64,000 nt of DNA from Lysinibacillus alkalisoli (GTDB taxonomy: Bacteria; Bacillota; Bacilli; Bacillales_A; Planococcaceae): the NCBI RefSeq assembly GCF_014643595.1, contig NZ_BMJT01000004.1, forward strand, positions 1 through 64,000, given 5' to 3'. Below, piece after piece: positions 27,886 to 38,010 of the stretch. The translations under genes and the position numbers were made by a program. Position 1 is the stretch's first letter. Every line of letters begins with the position of its first letter. The notes under the pieces were generated by a model. The model had not been told where the DNA came from, did not search any database, and was given only the letters and a program-made list of their open reading frames with translations.

Positions 27886-28538
27886 TTGTGGAAGACGACT
27901 TTTATGTTGCTAACTTACATAAAAAATATGTGGAGCAACTGCCTAATTTTCATGTTGTATTTAGTGCACGCACAGGTGCTGAAGTGGAGAATTATTTAGC
28001 AAGTCATAAACAACCACATCTCATTCTGTTAGATATGTATATTCCAGATGTGGAGGGGGTGACGTTATTATGGACGCTACGTGAGCGCTATAAAACGTTA
28101 AATATTATTATGATTACTGCCGCTAAGGACACGTCAACCATTCAGCAAGCATTATGTGCAGGCGTGCAAGATTATTTAATTAAGCCCGTTGATTTAGCCC
28201 GTTTTACCGCAAGTTTGGCACGCTTTGAAATGTATGATAAACATTTACAACAATCTCAAATGGGACAGCACACATTAGATGTATTATTTAATCTGAAGCC
28301 TGTTGCAAAAGAGCAACAATATCCAAAGGGAATTGATGCCACTACATTAAATAAGGTAAAGTATCAAATCGAGCAGTCGGCTAGGGGATTGACAGCTGTA
28401 TCTTTAGCAAAAGAAGTTGGCATTAGCCGTTCAACCGCAAGGCGCTATTTAGAATATTTAGTGTCTGTGCACGTATTGCAAGCAGAACTGTTATATGGAG
28501 ATGTAGGTCGACCAGAGCGCTATTATAAAAAAGCGTGA
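27870..28538 (+). CDS. CitB/DctR-family response regulator
   Basis: A 222-residue regulator paired with the kinase upstream. Receiver domain (about 1-120) has acid pair ED (VEDDF), phospho-aspartate in LILLDMYIPDVEG, and the conserved T and K (ITAA, IKPV). The C-terminal DNA-binding region has a helix-turn-helix SLAKEVGISRSTARRYLEYL of the CitT/MalR type. ATG 27870 has AAAGGAGG at proper spacing; the earlier in-frame ATG lies well inside the kinase gene. Probable activator of the citrate transporter 112 bases downstream. Confidence 0.9.
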   Translation: MYDVVIVEDDFYVANLHKKYVEQLPNFHVVFSARTGAEVENYLASHKQPHLILLDMYIPDVEGVTLLWTLRERYKTLNIIMITAAKDTSTIQQALCAGVQDYLIKPVDLARFTASLARFEMYDKHLQQSQMGQHTLDVLFNLKPVAKEQQYPKGIDATTLNKVKYQIEQSARGLTAVSLAKEVGISRSTARRYLEYLVSVHVLQAELLYGDVGRPERYYKKA

Positions 28539-28619
28539 ACAAAATGAACAAAATACAAACTATTACCATAATATTAACAAATAATTCTGATATATGTTAA
28601 GTTAATGACACAATTTAAC

Positions 28620-28635
28620 ATGAAATCGTTTTCAA
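28620..28635 (+). promoter_or_regulatory. cre site (CcpA) before the citrate transporter
   Basis: ATGAAATCGTTTTCAA fits the cre consensus WTGNAANCGNWWWCAW. It lies 15 bases before the start codon, so CcpA bound here would act as a roadblock or block the leader, giving glucose repression as described for citM of B. subtilis. Confidence 0.7.
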
Positions 28636-28650
28636 CAAGGGGGAATTAAA

Positions 28651-29955
28651 ATGTTAAGTATGGTTGGTTTTATTGCGATAACAGCGATTATTATTTTATT
28701 AATTAGCAATCGTGTGACACCTATTGTAGCGCTAGTATTAGTACCAATCGTAGCGGCTCTTATCACAGGGTTTAGTGCCAGTGAGATTGGTGAGTTTTTC
28801 ACAACAGGGTTAGGTTCAGTGATGAATGTGGTTGTAATGTTCATTTTTGCTATTTTATATTTTGGTATTATGCAAGATGTCGGCTTATTTAATCCGTTAA
28901 TTCATTTCATGATTAAAATTTCAAGAGGGAATATTATCGCTGTCGCCGTCGCTACTGTAGTCATTGCAGCTGTCGCTCATTTAGACGGCTCAGGTGCCTC
29001 TACGTTTTTAATCACGATTCCAGCACTGTTGCCGCTGTATAAGCGATTACGTATGAGCCCATATTTATTGTTATTATTAGTAGGGCTTAGCGCTAGCATT
29101 ATGAATATGGTACCGTGGGCTGGGCCATTAGGGCGCGCTGGTAGTGTTATTAATATGGACCCCACGACATTATGGCGACCGTTAATTCCTGTTCAGTTAA
29201 CAGGTTTGGGTTTATTAGTAGGATTAGCCGTGCTACTGGCGCTACGCGAAAAACGTCGTATTGCTAAATTACCTGTACTACTTGATGATAATGTACAGGA
29301 TGAGCCAGCTACGGTACAAGAAAAAAGTGAGTTTGAAAGACCAAAGTTGCTATGGTTGAATGCCTTGATTACGGTTGGTGTTATTGCGATGTTAGTACAA
29401 GGCTCAGTGCCAGCAGGCTTTGTTTTCATGGTAGGATTAAGCATAGCACTTCCTATTAATTTTCATAGTGTTGATGACCAAATGGCTCGCATCAAAGCAC
29501 ATGCACCTGGCGCATTAATGATGGCGTCTATTATATTAGCAGCAGGTTCTTTTTTAGGTATTTTAAATGGTACAGGTATGCTTGATGCGATTGCTACTGA
29601 TTTGGTGAAGCTGTTACCTGTTGCTGTTATTCCGTTTTTACACATTATTATTGGGATCTTTGGTGTACCATTTGATTTAGCATTAAGTACAGATGCTTAC
29701 TATTTTGCCCTGTTACCAATCGTTGAGCAGATTGTAACAGATTATGGTGTTTCTTCTGTATCTGCCGTTAATGCCCTAGTCATTGGTAATATTATTGGGA
29801 CATTTGTTAGCCCATTCTCACCAGCACTATGGTTAGCATTAGGTCTAGCAGGATTAGAAATGGGGAAACATATTCGTTATTCTTTCCTCATTATGTGGTT
29901 ATTTAGTATCACGTTAGTCGTATTTGCGATTATTATTGGTGTAATTGGCATGTAA
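28651..29955 (+). CDS. CitMHS-family metal-citrate transporter
   Basis: A 434-residue, roughly eleven-helix membrane transporter of the CitMHS family, which imports citrate complexed with Mg2+ or Ca2+ together with protons. Family blocks: FTTGLGSVMNVVVMFIFAILYFGIMQDVG, HLDGSGASTFLITIPALLPLY, NMVPWAGPLGRA and IGTFVSPFSPALWLALGLA. Strong AAGGGGGA ribosome site. The upstream CitA-like two-component system and cre site support citrate as substrate. The metal preference (CitM versus CitH) is not resolved. Confidence 0.9.
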   Translation: MLSMVGFIAITAIIILLISNRVTPIVALVLVPIVAALITGFSASEIGEFFTTGLGSVMNVVVMFIFAILYFGIMQDVGLFNPLIHFMIKISRGNIIAVAVATVVIAAVAHLDGSGASTFLITIPALLPLYKRLRMSPYLLLLLVGLSASIMNMVPWAGPLGRAGSVINMDPTTLWRPLIPVQLTGLGLLVGLAVLLALREKRRIAKLPVLLDDNVQDEPATVQEKSEFERPKLLWLNALITVGVIAMLVQGSVPAGFVFMVGLSIALPINFHSVDDQMARIKAHAPGALMMASIILAAGSFLGILNGTGMLDAIATDLVKLLPVAVIPFLHIIIGIFGVPFDLALSTDAYYFALLPIVEQIVTDYGVSSVSAVNALVIGNIIGTFVSPFSPALWLALGLAGLEMGKHIRYSFLIMWLFSITLVVFAIIIGVIGM

Positions 29956-29958
29956 TAA

Positions 29959-30005
29959 AAAAGGAACGACTGCACTAACCATAAGTGGTGTGCAGCCGTT
30001 CCTTT
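29959..30005. terminator. bidirectional intrinsic terminator
   Basis: AAAGGAACGACTGCAC pairs with GTGCAGCCGTTCCTTT with small internal mismatches and a loop of about 13 bases. It lies between the convergent citrate transporter and yjcF. Confidence 0.8.
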
Positions 30006-30011
30006 ATTTGT

Positions 30012-30449
30012 TTATTGAATAGTTTTTTCCATAGCACGATGAGGAATACCCGCATCTAAAAATTCAGGAGATGTTACAACAAATCCTAGCTTTTCATAAA
30101 AAGGTACCGCATAAGATTGGGCATTTAATTTCATCGTGTGATAGGGCAGGTCTTTTGCATGTTCTTCTAATTGTTCCATCACAAGTTGCCCTAAGTTTTT
30201 GCCACGATAAGCGCTATCGACGCAAACACGTTCGATTTTGGCAACACCGTCTTCACTAGTACGCATGCGCGCGGCACCAATGACTTGGGCTTCGTCGTAC
30301 ATAACAAAGTGTGTAACCGTCTCATCGCGGTCAAACTCATCAATCTCTAAGTGTAAGGGTACGCCTTGTTCTTTTACAAATACCTTCTCACGGATGGAAA
30401 AAGCATCTTTCTTTTCTTGTGGTGTTACAGCTACTTTTACAGTGTACAA
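30012..30449 (-). CDS. yjcF: GNAT N-acetyltransferase (YjcF-like)
   Basis: A 145-residue GNAT. The acetyl-CoA loop is RVCVDSAYRGKNLGQLVMEQLE, preceded by FVKEQGVPLHLEIDEFDRDE and followed by LNAQSYAVPFYEKLGFV, all as in YjcF. Substrate unknown. Start is TTG 30449, one base after the yjcG stop, with GAGAGGA overlapping the end of yjcG. Last gene of the yjcH-yjcG-yjcF set on the minus strand. Confidence 0.88.
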   Translation of the reverse strand: MYTVKVAVTPQEKKDAFSIREKVFVKEQGVPLHLEIDEFDRDETVTHFVMYDEAQVIGAARMRTSEDGVAKIERVCVDSAYRGKNLGQLVMEQLEEHAKDLPYHTMKLNAQSYAVPFYEKLGFVVTSPEFLDAGIPHRAMEKTIQ

Positions 30450-30450
30450 A

Positions 30451-30963
30451 TTATTCCTCTCCTGTCAATATGAACGTTTCATGAGTTGTCCATGAACCAT
30501 TATCTAACTGATAGAGTAAGTGTACACGGTCAATTGTTTCTTGCACATCAACACCAATCATGCGTAATTGACCTAACACATCATCATGTTCTTGGTCAGA
30601 CATATCTTGCCCAATAGTGATATGTGGTGTAAACACGTGCTTAGGGTTGTGTTGTAATTGCTCAGTCAATGCTTCATGGAAGCTTTGAAGTTGTTTTGTA
30701 GGCTCTACTTTAAAATAGATTGCATTGGTAACAGGTGCAAAAGAGCTTACACGAGATGACTGGATTTGTAAAGGCGCAAAACGCTTTGCTAACTTATCTA
30801 AAGTTGCCACAATAGTTGTTGTATGAGATTCATCTGCTTCAAATGATTCCAACAGTGTAATATGTGGTGGAACTTGTGCGTAATGAGTATCATAACGCTT
30901 ACGATAATGGTTGGCTAAATCTTGAGTCTTCTTAGATGGAAATGCTACAATACCGTACTTCAA
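30451..30963 (-). CDS. yjcG: 2H phosphoesterase / 2'-5' RNA ligase-like protein (YjcG)
   Basis: A 170-residue protein with the two catalytic HxT motifs of the 2H phosphoesterase superfamily: PPHITLLESF (about 34-43) and TPHITIGQDM (about 112-121). The spacing and lobed architecture fit YjcG. Start is TTG 30963 with GGGAGG nine bases before; there is no ATG nearby. Confidence 0.88.
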   Translation of the reverse strand: MKYGIVAFPSKKTQDLANHYRKRYDTHYAQVPPHITLLESFEADESHTTTIVATLDKLAKRFAPLQIQSSRVSSFAPVTNAIYFKVEPTKQLQSFHEALTEQLQHNPKHVFTPHITIGQDMSDQEHDDVLGQLRMIGVDVQETIDRVHLLYQLDNGSWTTHETFILTGEE

Positions 30964-31035
30964 TGTAAATTACCTCCCGAAAAAGCATCTTTTTTTAAAG
31001 TATAACGAAAAAATGCTAGCAAGCAAAGGGAAATG

Positions 31036-31755
31036 CTAATTAAAATTTTTGATTAGTGCACGTCTCAAATCTGGCTTCCAGTATTTCCATGTATGATTGC
31101 CATTAAACTCATCGTAAAAGAGATGGTAACCGCGCATTTGCATTACTTCATGTAGCTCTCGGTTAGGCGTTAAAAAATCGGCTACTTTCTTTTCAGTAGT
31201 GAGTACTTCATCTTCCTTTTTACCAACGATGTGATAAACAGAAATACTTGATGGATTAGCAAAATTTTCCACAGCATCTAATACATCCTCATCCACATAT
31301 GGCGATTGTAAAATCGCTTTACCAAAAATATTTGGATACGTTAATGCCCCTAAAAGGGATACAGTAGCTGCCATCGAGTCGCCGATCAACCCTCGTGCAT
31401 GTGCTACAGGGGTTGTTGCATATTCACGGTCAATATAGGGAACAAGTTCATGTGCTAAAAATTGTAAATATTCACGATGCTTTTTGCCACTAGGTACATA
31501 TTTATCGCGTCGATCTTGAACATTATCATAAGGAACAAATACAATAATTAACTCATCAATCTCCATATCATCAATTAACTCATCAGCAATTTTTGTAATA
31601 CCCCCAAGTTGGAAGTAGTCATTGCCATCTGAAGCAATTAATAATTGATATTCTGTAAGTGGTGTGTAATTGGCAGGGGTATAAATATAAAGTTGAATAC
31701 TTTCCTGCAATGCTTTACTAAAAAATGATACATCATGAATCGTGCCTCTTTCCAT
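31036..31755 (-). CDS. yjcH: esterase D-like alpha/beta hydrolase (YjcH-like)
   Basis: A 239-residue putative esterase. The nucleophile elbow is GLIGDSMAA; the catalytic acid and histidine are probably in VGKKEDE and NGNHTWKYW. ATG 31755 follows GAGGAGTG. Its frame is open further upstream but without a ribosome site. It precedes yjcG-yjcF on the same strand with a 72-base gap, as in Bacillus. Confidence 0.85.
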   Translation of the reverse strand: MERGTIHDVSFFSKALQESIQLYIYTPANYTPLTEYQLLIASDGNDYFQLGGITKIADELIDDMEIDELIIVFVPYDNVQDRRDKYVPSGKKHREYLQFLAHELVPYIDREYATTPVAHARGLIGDSMAATVSLLGALTYPNIFGKAILQSPYVDEDVLDAVENFANPSSISVYHIVGKKEDEVLTTEKKVADFLTPNRELHEVMQMRGYHLFYDEFNGNHTWKYWKPDLRRALIKNFN

Positions 31756-31870
31756 TATGTCACTCCTCAAAGTGTTGTACCGAAATTGTACCATATTCCA
31801 AAACTAAAGGTATAATAGATAAGGTAGTCCAATAGTCACTACATTATTTTAGAGAAAAGAGGCAATGAGG

Positions 31871-32446
31871 ATGTTAAAACGAAAACAATCTGTGCATTCA
31901 GATGATGTAACAAGAGCAACGTTTCAAGCACTAGAAAGACGAGGGGTTGCACTAGAAGCAATTAGTGAAATTGTGTATGAAATGCAAAGCCCATACAATG
32001 AAGGGTTAACGATGGAACATTGTATACGTTCAGTAGAGCGTGTATTATGCAAACGTGAAGTACAGCATGCTGTATTAGTTGGTATTGAATTAGATGAATT
32101 GGCAGAAAAGGGCATGTTATCTGCGCCGCTACAACAAATTATTGCATCAGATGAAGGATTGTTTGGTGTAGACGAAACAGTAGCATTAGGAGCAGCTTTT
32201 ACATATGGCAGTATTGCAGTAACCACTTATGGTCATTTAGACAAAGAGAAGATTGGTGTTATTAAAGATTTAGACACTGTACCAGGTGGTCAAGTGCATA
32301 CATTTTTAGATGATTTAGTAGGTAGCATTGCAGCTTGTGCATCATCACGCATTGCTCATCGATGGAGAGATTTAGAGGAGAAAGGGCAAACTTTTGCGGC
32401 GATCGACCCTGACGACTTTGGTCCAAAAGTACGTGTTCACGCATAA
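31871..32446 (+). CDS. phosphatidylglycerophosphatase A-like protein (YutG)
   Basis: A 191-residue protein of the PgpA/YutG group. It has an N-terminal LERRGVALEAISEIVYEMQ-type segment seen in Gram-positive PgpA-like proteins, followed by GIELDELAEKGML, a GLFGVDETVALGAAFTYGSIAVTTYG block and the family motif FLDDLVGSIAACASSRIAHR. Unlike E. coli PgpA it shows no strong membrane helices. The role in phospholipid synthesis is therefore inferred. ATG 31871 fits GAGG spacing better than ATG 31865. Confidence 0.75.
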   Translation: MLKRKQSVHSDDVTRATFQALERRGVALEAISEIVYEMQSPYNEGLTMEHCIRSVERVLCKREVQHAVLVGIELDELAEKGMLSAPLQQIIASDEGLFGVDETVALGAAFTYGSIAVTTYGHLDKEKIGVIKDLDTVPGGQVHTFLDDLVGSIAACASSRIAHRWRDLEEKGQTFAAIDPDDFGPKVRVHA

Positions 32447-32458
32447 TGAAACACAAAG

Positions 32459-32491
32459 GTATCGACAGCCACTACGGTTGTCGATATTTTC
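32459..32491. terminator. intrinsic terminator
   Basis: Stem TATCGACAGCC / GGTTGTCGATA with one G-U pair and a five-base loop, then ATTTTCAT; a modest terminator after the PgpA-like gene. Confidence 0.6.
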
Positions 32492-32569
32492 ATCTTCAAG
32501 CCATGGTTTAGTAAACAAACTGTGTTAAAATAACAAAATGTAACTAATAAAATAGGTGAGGGAATAATC

Positions 32570-33175
32570 ATGAAGATGAAAGATGTTAAGTCATTAATTA
32601 CAGGTGGCGTTATTTTAATTGCTATTGCTTTATATATGGTATTTGGACAAGAGCCGCCTACTAAAGAAGAAGCTGAATCAGAACATATTGCCATAGAGCA
32701 AGTAGAACGTGCGACAGGTAAAAAAGCAGTGACCGTTGATTTTATAAAGGCATACGATGGTGATACTGTACAAGTGGAGATGGATGGTAAAAAAGAGAAG
32801 GTGCGTTTCTTAATGGTAGATACGCCAGAGATGAATTATCAAAAAGGTGAGCCGATGCCATATGCCAAAGAGGGATTACTGTATACAAAAGAGAAACTCA
32901 TGAATGCTAGAGAAGTACAAATCGTCTTTGACTCTGGAAAAGAGCGTGACCATTATGAACGCGTACTCGCTTATGTTTTTGCAGATGGTACCTTATTGCA
33001 AGAAGAGTTACTGACAGAAGGTTTAGCAGCAGTGCGTTTCATTAATAAAGGAAATGATACATTAGTGGATGAGTTTAAAGCGTTAGAAGAAGAAGCAAAA
33101 GCAGATCAGAAGGGGATTTGGCAACACCAAAATTATTTACAAAAGGATGGCTTCCACCCAGAGAACGTTAACTAA
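32570..33175 (+). CDS. membrane-anchored or secreted staphylococcal-type nuclease
   Basis: A 201-residue SNase-family protein. An N-terminal hydrophobic segment (about 8-25, SLITGGVILIAIALYMVF) without a clear cleavage site suggests a membrane anchor or uncleaved signal. The nuclease fold (about 52-190) has KAYDGDTVQVEM, VRFLMVDTPEM and ERDHYERVLAYVF, matching the active-site Arg, Asp and Glu positions. It probably degrades extracellular DNA or RNA, like YncB. Confidence 0.85.
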   Translation: MKMKDVKSLITGGVILIAIALYMVFGQEPPTKEEAESEHIAIEQVERATGKKAVTVDFIKAYDGDTVQVEMDGKKEKVRFLMVDTPEMNYQKGEPMPYAKEGLLYTKEKLMNAREVQIVFDSGKERDHYERVLAYVFADGTLLQEELLTEGLAAVRFINKGNDTLVDEFKALEEEAKADQKGIWQHQNYLQKDGFHPENVN

Positions 33176-33182
33176 TTTGTCG

Positions 33183-33218
33183 AAAATCATCAGTAAGATA
33201 GGAACTGATGATTTTTTG
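33183..33218 (+). terminator. intrinsic terminator after the nuclease gene
   Basis: Stem AAAATCATCAGT / ACTGATGATTTT with a nine-base loop, followed by T residues. Confidence 0.85.
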
Positions 33219-33314
33219 ATGTATATTAAGTTGAATTGCTCTCTTTTCACGAGTAATTAAAAAGGAAAACAAAAGAGCCAGTTCTTTCTACTACATAAAC
33301 AGACTTGAAAGGTG

Positions 33315-33380
33315 TTGACATGTGTAGTAGAACAATCTATTCTTATTCTGAGAGACTTTAATTGAGAATTGTTTTCGATT
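33315..33380 (+). promoter_or_regulatory. Isd operon promoter and Fur-like box
   Basis: TTGACA (33315-33320), 17 bases, TATTCT (33338-33343). Downstream, ATTGAGAATTGTTTTCGATT (33361-33380) resembles a Fur box: the 7-1-7 core matches TGATAAT-N-ATTATCA at about ten of fourteen positions. Placement downstream of +1 and the haem-uptake cargo make Fur control likely. Confidence 0.65.
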
Positions 33381-33420
33381 GAAGGATACTAAACAAGAAT
33401 CAACATATTAGGAGGGTTTA

Positions 33421-34041
33421 ATGGTGAAGAAATTTACTGCAACGTTAGCTGCGATGATGTTCGCAATGTTTGTATTTGTGTTACCAGCATCAGCATTATC
33501 AGATGGTACGCACTCTATTAATTATCAAGTGAATCAACCAGCTAGTAGCACACCATCTATTGCTAACGACTACTTTGTCAAACCAGCAACAGTAATTGCA
33601 AAGGGTGGCAAACATACCGTTCAAATTACTTTAAACAATAGCTCATGGATTACATTGTTTAACCCACCAGGTGGTGCGAAAGTAATCAGTGAGGATAAAG
33701 GAGCTGACACGCGCGTTGTAGAGTTTGTAGTGGACGACATCGCCAAACCAGTTTCAACGAAAATAAAAGTAGATGTTGAGGATATTAACTATCATCATGA
33801 ATACACAATTGATATTGTATTTGAAGCGACAAATGATGGTGATGCAGCCACTACACCAGGCGCAACAACAGATAAGCCAGATACAACAAATACAGATGGC
33901 AATACACCACAAACAAATACGACTGCAACACCAGAAAAAAATCCTCAAACAAGTGATAATGCGCCTTACTTTATCATTTTAGCCTTGATCGGATCAGGAT
34001 ATTTACTTTATCGCAATAAAAAAACGAAAGCGGAGGCGTAA
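33421..34041 (+). CDS. isdC: IsdC-like NEAT haem-binding protein with sortase B signal
   Basis: A 206-residue cell-wall haemoprotein. Signal peptide about 1-26 (cut near ASA-L), one NEAT domain (about 27-143), a Thr/Pro/Asn-rich spacer, the sorting motif NPQTS (about 177-181), a membrane helix and a KKTK tail. The haem-binding YxxxY on the last strand is intact (YHHEY). NPQTS fits sortase B rather than sortase A, and srtB ends this operon. It should pass haem through the wall to IsdE. ATG 33421 follows GGAGG. Confidence 0.92.
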   Translation: MVKKFTATLAAMMFAMFVFVLPASALSDGTHSINYQVNQPASSTPSIANDYFVKPATVIAKGGKHTVQITLNNSSWITLFNPPGGAKVISEDKGADTRVVEFVVDDIAKPVSTKIKVDVEDINYHHEYTIDIVFEATNDGDAATTPGATTDKPDTTNTDGNTPQTNTTATPEKNPQTSDNAPYFIILALIGSGYLLYRNKKTKAEA

Positions 34042-34046
34042 TCAAC

Positions 34047-35747
34047 ATGAAAAAAACACAATCACGTGCGACAAAGGCGGTATTAGCATCATTATTGGCA
34101 TTATCTTTAGCAGTACCAACAAGCTTTGCATCAGCACAAACAGCGGTAACAACAACAGCACAAAGTACTGTAGAAGCAGCAGTAGTAGATGGGGCAAAGG
34201 TAGATGTTGGTCAAGCTATGTCACGTTTTTTCACTTCCCCTACATTAGTTGTACAAGATGGTAAGTTTTATGTACAAATGACAATTGCTGAAGGTGGCAA
34301 TCCTTTAATCGCAAAAGTGACAACTGAGCGTAATGGCGAGCAGGTAGATGTAGATGTAATTGATGGTGTGCGTGAGTCAGGCACACGAGTTATTCAATTC
34401 CCTGTAGCTGCTGTTAATAGCACAACTGCTGGCAAAGTGAGCGTAGATATGCCAAATGGTGAAGTTAAAGTTTATGATTTAACAGTTAATGTATCACAAG
34501 AAGTAGTGAACGTAGTAGAAGATGCTGTTGTAACAACAAATCCAGAACGAGGCATGGCGCACTTTGAAGATGCTAAAGTAATTGAAAAGAATGGTAAATA
34601 TTTTGTTGATATGACAATTATCGAAAAATCCAACCCACTTGTCGTGAAGCTTACGACAGAGCGTGACGGTGAGCAAGTAGATGTGGATGTGATTGATGGG
34701 GTACGTGAATCAGGTACACGTCATATTCAATTCCCTATCGCAAGTCCAGATAGTTCAGTAAAAGCACATATTGAAGTAGATATTCCTAAAATGGGTGTTA
34801 TTGCTCAGGATTTCACATTTATTGCTAGCACGGAAACAGAAGAAGTAGAAGAATTAGATGCTAACATAATGCTAGCAAAAGTATTTAAAGAAGATGGTAA
34901 ATCACCTTCTTATATGTCAACATACGTTGAAAAAACAGCTTATGTAGCTGAAGATGATGACGCTTATATTGTAGAAGTATCTTTATCAGGTAAAGATATG
35001 ATTAAGAGTTTAAAAGTTGATGGTGAAGATGCCGTTGTTACAGAAGAAGCAGGCGATATCCGTACGTATCAATTTGCAACGACAGATTTGAGTAATGTGG
35101 AGGCAGCTATTCACGTAGTGGTAGATACAGCGGGTATTAAATATGACACGACTCATAACGTTGTTTTTTCATTCGTTGAGCCTTTCCAAGATATGCTAGG
35201 TACAGAGCATGAAGCAGCAGTAAAAAATCTTAACGCATTAGGTATTGTTGTTACAGCGGAAAAATTCAATGCAAATAATAGTATTAATCGCGGTCAATTT
35301 GCATTAATGTTAGCACGCACATTAGGCATGCCAGAAACGATAGCAGACCAAGGATTTAAAGATTTAACTACTATTCAAAAACAAGATGCTGAACGTTACA
35401 ATGCTATTAATTATTTAGCGAGTATTGGTGTTGTGCAAAAATCAGACAAGTTTAACCCAGGCAATACATTAACACGTAAACAAGGTGCGCTAATGATTTA
35501 TCGTGCCATGAATCATGTTGCAGGTAAAGAATTGAACTATGGTGCAAATATTGATGGTTTTGCAGACCAAGCATTAGTAACAGAGCCAGAGGCACGTAAT
35601 GCATTTGCATTGCTTAATCAAGGTGGTATTTTAACAGGAACTAAAAAAGGTGATCACGTATACGTGAATCCTAACAATCCTTTAAAACGCGGTCAAATGG
35701 CAAAGATTTTAAACAACTCTCTTAAATATTTCCAAATGGGAAAATAA
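34047..35747 (+). CDS. NEAT-SLH protein: three NEAT-like domains plus S-layer-homology anchor
   Basis: A 566-residue exported protein. Signal peptide about 1-30. Three NEAT-like repeats follow (about 50-150, 165-265, 275-380), then three SLH motifs (about 385-432, 440-495, 503-562) that would hold it on wall polysaccharide. Repeats 1 and 2 are recent duplicates, sharing the block GEQVDVDVIDGVRESGTR, and lack the YxxxY haem motif. Repeat 3 has YDTTH, keeping only the first tyrosine. B. anthracis BslK (one NEAT plus SLH) is the nearest design I know. It may relay haem at the cell surface or, given the changed ligands, bind another partner. Confidence 0.85.
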   Translation: MKKTQSRATKAVLASLLALSLAVPTSFASAQTAVTTTAQSTVEAAVVDGAKVDVGQAMSRFFTSPTLVVQDGKFYVQMTIAEGGNPLIAKVTTERNGEQVDVDVIDGVRESGTRVIQFPVAAVNSTTAGKVSVDMPNGEVKVYDLTVNVSQEVVNVVEDAVVTTNPERGMAHFEDAKVIEKNGKYFVDMTIIEKSNPLVVKLTTERDGEQVDVDVIDGVRESGTRHIQFPIASPDSSVKAHIEVDIPKMGVIAQDFTFIASTETEEVEELDANIMLAKVFKEDGKSPSYMSTYVEKTAYVAEDDDAYIVEVSLSGKDMIKSLKVDGEDAVVTEEAGDIRTYQFATTDLSNVEAAIHVVVDTAGIKYDTTHNVVFSFVEPFQDMLGTEHEAAVKNLNALGIVVTAEKFNANNSINRGQFALMLARTLGMPETIADQGFKDLTTIQKQDAERYNAINYLASIGVVQKSDKFNPGNTLTRKQGALMIYRAMNHVAGKELNYGANIDGFADQALVTEPEARNAFALLNQGGILTGTKKGDHVYVNPNNPLKRGQMAKILNNSLKYFQMGK

Positions 35748-35757
35748 TAAGATAGTC

Positions 35758-35798
35758 ATAGCTCCCTCTCAAACTTTGAGGGGGAGCTCTATTATTTG
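35758..35798 (+). terminator. intra-operon hairpin (possible attenuator)
   Basis: Stem of 13 pairs, 35760-35772 with 35776-35788, with a three-base loop, then CTATTATTT. It lies between the NEAT-SLH gene and the next NEAT gene. The T-tract is broken, so it may terminate only part of the transcripts. Confidence 0.65.
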
Positions 35799-35818
35799 TA
35801 AGAGGAAGGAGCATAGTG

Positions 35819-37050
<1,232 letters not shown>

Positions 37051-37054
<4 letters not shown>

Positions 37055-37947
37055 AGACATGGAAGCTAGCAATAGCTTTAGCCACAATACTCGTTATTAT
37101 TGTGGGATGTAGTAATAAAAAAGAGACGGAAGATACAAATGCTACAACTAAGAAAGAGCAAGTAGCCGATGATGAACAACGTATTGTAGCAGGTACAGTA
37201 GTTATTGCTGAGATTTTAGACAAATTGAATATTGACGCGATTGCAGTGCCTGAAACTTCTAAAGAGTTGCCAGGGCGTTTCGATCAGGCAGACCCAATTG
37301 GTAATGCTATGGAGCCAGACATGGAGATTGTAAAATCATTAGATCCAACGACCGTTTTGTCAGTCACAACATTACAATATGATTTAGAAGATAAGTTTGA
37401 AAAGTTAAAAATCCCTGTGCAATTTTTAAACTTACAAAGTGTGGATAGCATGTTACAAGAGATTGAAGAGTTAGGAAAACAATTTGACCGTAAAAAAGAA
37501 GCGGATGAACTGATAGCGGGCCTGCAAAAAAATATAGACGCAGTAGAGATGATGGCGAGCAAAAAAGAAGGGCCACGTGTATTAATTTTATTAGGGATCC
37601 CAGGAAGTTACCTAGTAGCAACAGAAAACTCTTATATTGGTGACCTTGTAAAACGTGCAGGTGGTATTAATGTGATGGCAGATCAACAACAAGAATATTT
37701 AACCTCCAACACCGAATACTTGCATAATAGCAACCCAGATATTATTTTACGTTTGGCGCATGGCATGCCAGAAGAAGTCGTTGAAATGTTTAACGAAGAA
37801 TTTGCAACGAATGATATTTGGAAACACTTTGATGCTGTGAAAAATAACAAAGTATATGATTTAGAAGAGGCTTTGTTTGGTACAACTGCTTCATTAAATG
37901 TACCAACCGCATTAGGACAGCTGATGGAAATTTTCTATCGAGATTAA
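37051..37947 (+). CDS. isdE: haem ABC transporter substrate-binding lipoprotein
   Basis: A 298-residue class III solute-binding lipoprotein. Lipobox IVGCSN gives lipidation near C20. The Fe/B12 periplasmic-binding fold follows (RIVAGTVVIAEILDKL, PDMEIVKSLDPTTVLS, NPDIILRLAHG). It is expected to receive haem from the NEAT proteins and feed the permease. ATG 37051 overlaps the stop of the preceding NEAT gene (ATGA). Confidence 0.92.
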
Positions 37948-37952
37948 AAAGG

Positions 37953-37992
37953 AAGGGTATAGGAGAGATTACGAACTTCTATGCCCTTTTTA
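37953..37992 (+). terminator. intra-operon hairpin between isdE and isdF
   Basis: Stem AAGGGTATAG / CTATGCCCTT (one G-U) followed by TTTTT, 20 bases before the isdF start. It probably reduces read-through so the lipoprotein is made in excess over the permease. Confidence 0.7.
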
Positions 37993-38010
37993 TCATTAAG
38001 GAGTTTATAC

